Assembly (NCBI RefSeq): GCF_040358255.1
Contig: NZ_CP132938.1
Location: 1,364,001-1,428,000, forward strand
DNA: 64,000 nucleotides
From: Tunturibacter gelidoferens
GTDB taxonomy: Bacteria > Acidobacteriota > Terriglobia > Terriglobales > Acidobacteriaceae
Direction of reading: 5' to 3'
The notes under the pieces were generated by a model. It was given only the letters and a program-made list of their open reading frames with translations, was not told the origin of the DNA and did no database searches. A program made the position numbers and the translations under genes. Of this stretch, positions 61,638 through 64,000 are shown piece by piece (within the stretch, counting starts at the first letter, position 1; each line of letters starts with the position of its first letter).

Positions 61638-61817
61638 TTAGTGACTGTCACCGTCGTGGTCGGCATCGCCCGCGCTTGCGGATTGGTGACCATTAGCGCT
61701 GATCGAAACAGTGTCGGTTGGAGCGGAAGTTGATTGGGCGGGTACAGGAGTGGAAGCCTTCTGCACCTCTGCCTGAGGCAGCACGGGGACAGAGGAACTG
61801 ATAGCGGCAATACTCAT
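61638..61817 (-). CDS. small Ser/Thr/Ala-rich protein
   Basis: 59 residues: MSIAAISSSVPVLPQAEVQK, then a Pro/Ser/Thr-rich part ending in DTVSISANGHQ and an acidic His tail. Shine-Dalgarno AGAGGTG about 8 bases before the ATG. The MSIxxISSS start with a late DTVSIS motif resembles small uncharacterised proteins seen in several bacterial phyla, but I do not assign a family. Confidence 0.55.
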   Translation of the reverse strand: MSIAAISSSVPVLPQAEVQKASTPVPAQSTSAPTDTVSISANGHQSASAGDADHDGDSH

Positions 61818-61872
61818 AGTGAAAACACCTCTACAGCCGCTAATCGGCACAAGAAGGTATCCCTTTAGTCGT

Positions 61873-62745
61873 TCATATGGTCACAGCGCTCAGGCAGAAT
61901 CCGGGTGCATGCACAATGCAGGTATCGGTTCTGTCATGATGTTCCTTCCGGACAGACTTCAGGCGCAGCATCGCGTGCGATTCAAAGCTATCGTTCAGCA
62001 TCGATTGCAAAATGGGATCGCGCATGCTTGGACTGGAGTAGATGGTAATGATCGACAGGATCTCCGCGGCAAATTGATTGTGTCGCCGCGTGATTCCGAG
62101 AACCATGGCGTCATTCACACTGAGTTGTCTTCCTACGGAAAGGGGTAACACTAAGACCCCGCCTTCGCTCAGACAATCGAGCCAAGCAGGGTGCGGGTGG
62201 GTAACTCCCGCGTTGATGAGGATTGCATCACAAGGAACAGGATCGACATCAGCTCCATCCCTGTTCAGCACCTTCACATGGTCGTAATCCATCAAATTTG
62301 TGACGGCAATTTCGGCGAGAGTGGAATCGATTTCAGCGGCAACCACTGAGCCTCTGGATCCGACCACTTCGGCCATAATCGCGGTATAGTAACCCGTTCC
62401 GCAACCGCAGTGAAAGGCGCGCTTACCCGGGCTCAGTTTGAGCGCGGCTATTAGGCGTGCGATTATGCTGGGCTGGCCATTGTTCAGAAACTTCTTGCTT
62501 TCAAGAGCCACAAACACATCATGATAGACGTCGCATACGCTACTCGTGGTGCGATAACTGGAGTGCTTTACAGAGGTACCGGACGAGAACTTCCAAGGTG
62601 GCGCTCCAAGGTACCGTTCTCTTGGAACCCGAGCGAATGCAGACACCAAATCAGGCGATTCGAGACCGGCAACTATGCGGAGTTCCTCGGAGTAGAAACG
62701 GCGAAGCTGGTCCAGTGTGAAATGATTGTTTACCTCTTCGGTCAT
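61873..62745 (-). CDS. protein-L-isoaspartate O-methyltransferase-like
   Basis: 290 residues. SAM motif HCGCGTGYYTAIMAEVVG, acidic VVAAEID, and motif II AILINAGVTHPHPAWLDCL fit the Pcm family. The N-terminal part (FARVPRERYLGAPPW) is also family-like. It is longer than classic Pcm (about 210) by a C-terminal about 80 residues. ATG at 62745 chosen (MTEEVNNHF). Possibly not an isoaspartate enzyme. Confidence 0.75.
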   Translation of the reverse strand: MTEEVNNHFTLDQLRRFYSEELRIVAGLESPDLVSAFARVPRERYLGAPPWKFSSGTSVKHSSYRTTSSVCDVYHDVFVALESKKFLNNGQPSIIARLIAALKLSPGKRAFHCGCGTGYYTAIMAEVVGSRGSVVAAEIDSTLAEIAVTNLMDYDHVKVLNRDGADVDPVPCDAILINAGVTHPHPAWLDCLSEGGVLVLPLSVGRQLSVNDAMVLGITRRHNQFAAEILSIITIYSSPSMRDPILQSMLNDSFESHAMLRLKSVRKEHHDRTDTCIVHAPGFCLSAVTI

Positions 62746-62948
62746 CGTTTCCTTCGAAATCAACTTGCGTCTGTTTCGGATTGAGCCAAGTGAATAGTTC
62801 GACTCTACACTCTAAGAGATTTCGTAGAAGGGCCGAAGCAACCTCCACACAAGTATTAGTTCCATTTTGGACCTGGTCGACGATGACCAGAGCGGACTTT
62901 CAGCAAAACGGGGTTAGCGGCAACTTCGCTTGATAGTCGGGGTGCTCT

Positions 62949-63125
62949 ATGCGACGCATGGCCACCAAAGGACCGCAGCCCACCTACACTGAGATCTGCA
63001 CCAACTGTGGCGTCGTTATCCCTGTCCGCGACGTCGTCAACATCGACGCCAAGAACAACGGCTGTCCGAAGTGTGGCGAGGCCTGCAAAGTGCCGGGGTC
63101 TGAGAAGTGGCAGCTTGGAAACTAA
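62949..63125 (+). CDS. small zinc-ribbon protein
   Basis: 58 residues. ICTNCGVVIP and GCPKCGEACK give two CxxC pairs about 26 residues apart, a likely zinc ribbon. The ATG has GGGGTG upstream; a second ATG at 62958 is possible. It ends 11 bp before the convergent Spy-like gene. Function unknown. Confidence 0.65.
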   Translation: MRRMATKGPQPTYTEICTNCGVVIPVRDVVNIDAKNNGCPKCGEACKVPGSEKWQLGN

Positions 63126-63136
63126 AGGCCTCTGCA

Positions 63137-63670
63137 CTATTGTCTGGGATTTCCGCCAGAGAGCAGGATCATCGGAATCTGCGAAGCCAGCTGCAGGTCA
63201 ATCAACATCACCAGCCGCCGATCCAACTGGAAAAACACCGCGGTTTTCCTTCCTGGTATCACGTTGTTGAAGAGCGAAGTGTATCTCAGCCGTAACTCCG
63301 CAACCGATTGATCGACGCCAAGCATCTTGCGTACCAGTCCCATTGCCTGATCGTCGGTCAAGGTAGAGTAGCTGGATGCGAACTCTTTGAGCGCCGCATA
63401 CTTCGCATCGTTGATCCTCACCAGATCGGCAGTGTACTGGTCATACAGCGGCCAGAATTTCACCGCCTCTTGATCAGTCAGCTGAAGATTTGAAGCGATG
63501 ATCTGCCTTTTCTGTAACCGAACATCCTTCCGTAATAACTCGATATTTTGATCCGTAGCGCTCTGGGTAGAGTTGTCAGACGGGGTTTGCGCCGAACTTT
63601 GACTGCAATAGAGTCCAGTCAAAATTACCATTGCTGCAATGCTGAACGATAGAAGACTTTTCCTTATCAC
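63137..63670 (-). CDS. periplasmic Spy/CpxP-like protein
   Basis: 177 residues. Signal peptide (MIRKSLLSFSIAAMVILTG, cleavage near SSA-QT), then helices resembling Spy/CpxP-type chaperone or metal-sensor proteins: LQLTDQEAVKFWPLYDQYTA and LTDDQAMGLVRKMLGVDQ, which are LTxxQ-like motifs. A YTSLFNNVIPGRKTAVFFQL segment follows. Probably a periplasmic helical protein; the exact family is uncertain. Confidence 0.6.
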   Translation of the reverse strand: MIRKSLLSFSIAAMVILTGLYCSQSSAQTPSDNSTQSATDQNIELLRKDVRLQKRQIIASNLQLTDQEAVKFWPLYDQYTADLVRINDAKYAALKEFASSYSTLTDDQAMGLVRKMLGVDQSVAELRLRYTSLFNNVIPGRKTAVFFQLDRRLVMLIDLQLASQIPMILLSGGNPRQ

Positions 63671-64000
63671 GGATATCTCCTTCCCATCGCTGTCGTTTGG
63701 TTGAACCCGCAGGGACCTCAGGGTGCAAGCAGAATCTTACGCCTTACTATCGCGAGCCGGGCAAGTCGCTCATCGAACGACGATCCAAAACCTGGCGTCG
63801 AAGTTCTCCAAGTTCGAATCTCCCGCGCACGCCCTTCGGCGCGGATGAGATTTTGAACACTCACCCGGCAACCAATCGAGTGGCGGCATAACGTTGAAGT
63901 CGGTGGCGGAACCTTTAGTTGCTCGGACTAATTGCTCGGACCAAAGCACAACATTTCTTCGAGGCTGTACTCTTATTCTGGAACTATCGTAGGGGGTGGC
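63671..64000. other. window end, no gene recognised
   Basis: About 330 bp. Short open frames only. A GTTCGAATCTCCCG stretch near 63813 looks like part of a T arm but lacks pairing for a tRNA. The promoter of the Spy-like gene may lie at the left end. Confidence 0.35.

Noticed and set aside
63800..63840. tRNA-like T arm GTTCGAATCTCCCG
   Set aside because: No acceptor, anticodon or D stem can be built around it.

Overview
The window reads as chromosomal DNA of an acidobacterium, most likely class Terriglobia (Edaphobacter/Granulicella/Terriglobus type). Grounds: two secreted VWFA-related proteins of the kind typical of Acidobacteria, moderately high G+C with AT-rich spacers, and housekeeping gene orders (yceD-rpmF-plsX; iscR-iscS-iscU-iscA-hscB). 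The genus is inference; no database was consulted.

Layout. 1-3032 is the end of an integrated element: a 5'-truncated Z1-domain helicase-like protein and a DNA methyltransferase, closed by a 45-bp copy of the 3' half of a tRNA-Pro(GGG) gene, which looks like an attachment site. 3350-7424 has an SDR oxidoreductase divergent from a small catalase-like peroxidase, then yceD-rpmF-plsX. 8339-10931 is an MBOAT O-acyltransferase with its SGNH-like partner. 10928-17021 has thiE, sthA (with an overlapping leader ORF), a ROK-family protein, mutM, a TIGR04325-type methyltransferase and a secreted beta-propeller. 17179-26630 has a membrane spermidine-synthase-like protein, a VWFA protein, purA, small enzymes, a HIT protein and rpsA. 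26722-28393 holds a 7-TM-like membrane protein behind three tandem genes for nearly identical 58-residue secreted peptides. 28853-30611 has infC (AUU start), a response regulator with a histone-H1-like tail, and a free-standing histidine-kinase DHp domain. 30844-38865 has tRNA-Leu, trpC-trpF, a prolyl oligopeptidase, a second VWFA protein and a MASE1-PAS-GGDEF cyclase. 39541-42596 has LysM/BON and YidB-like proteins, RidA, MsrB and L28. 42993-52224 is a complete four-gene MdtABC-type RND efflux operon with its outer-membrane channel, followed by a GH2 glycosidase. 55052-59676 has tRNA-Val, a CDP-alcohol phosphatidyltransferase and the isc cluster. The rest holds small proteins, an isochorismatase-fold protein, a Pcm-like methyltransferase and a Spy-like periplasmic protein.

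Less expected content. (i) The tandem secreted-peptide array has an exact 241-bp period, and its C-terminal 23 residues are conserved despite synonymous divergence; this is the best candidate for an undescribed system. (ii) A roughly 270-300-bp intergenic element occurs three times in the same orientation (7430, 38867, 60172), with a GC-rich palindrome, shared blocks and, in two clear cases, an internal terminator-like hairpin. (iii) A second roughly 150-bp palindromic element sits at the 3' ends of genes (17021 and 39391, with a related short hairpin at 5442). (iv) Several genes shorter than 60 codons are supported by Shine-Dalgarno sequences and composition. All functional statements rest on motif recognition by eye.
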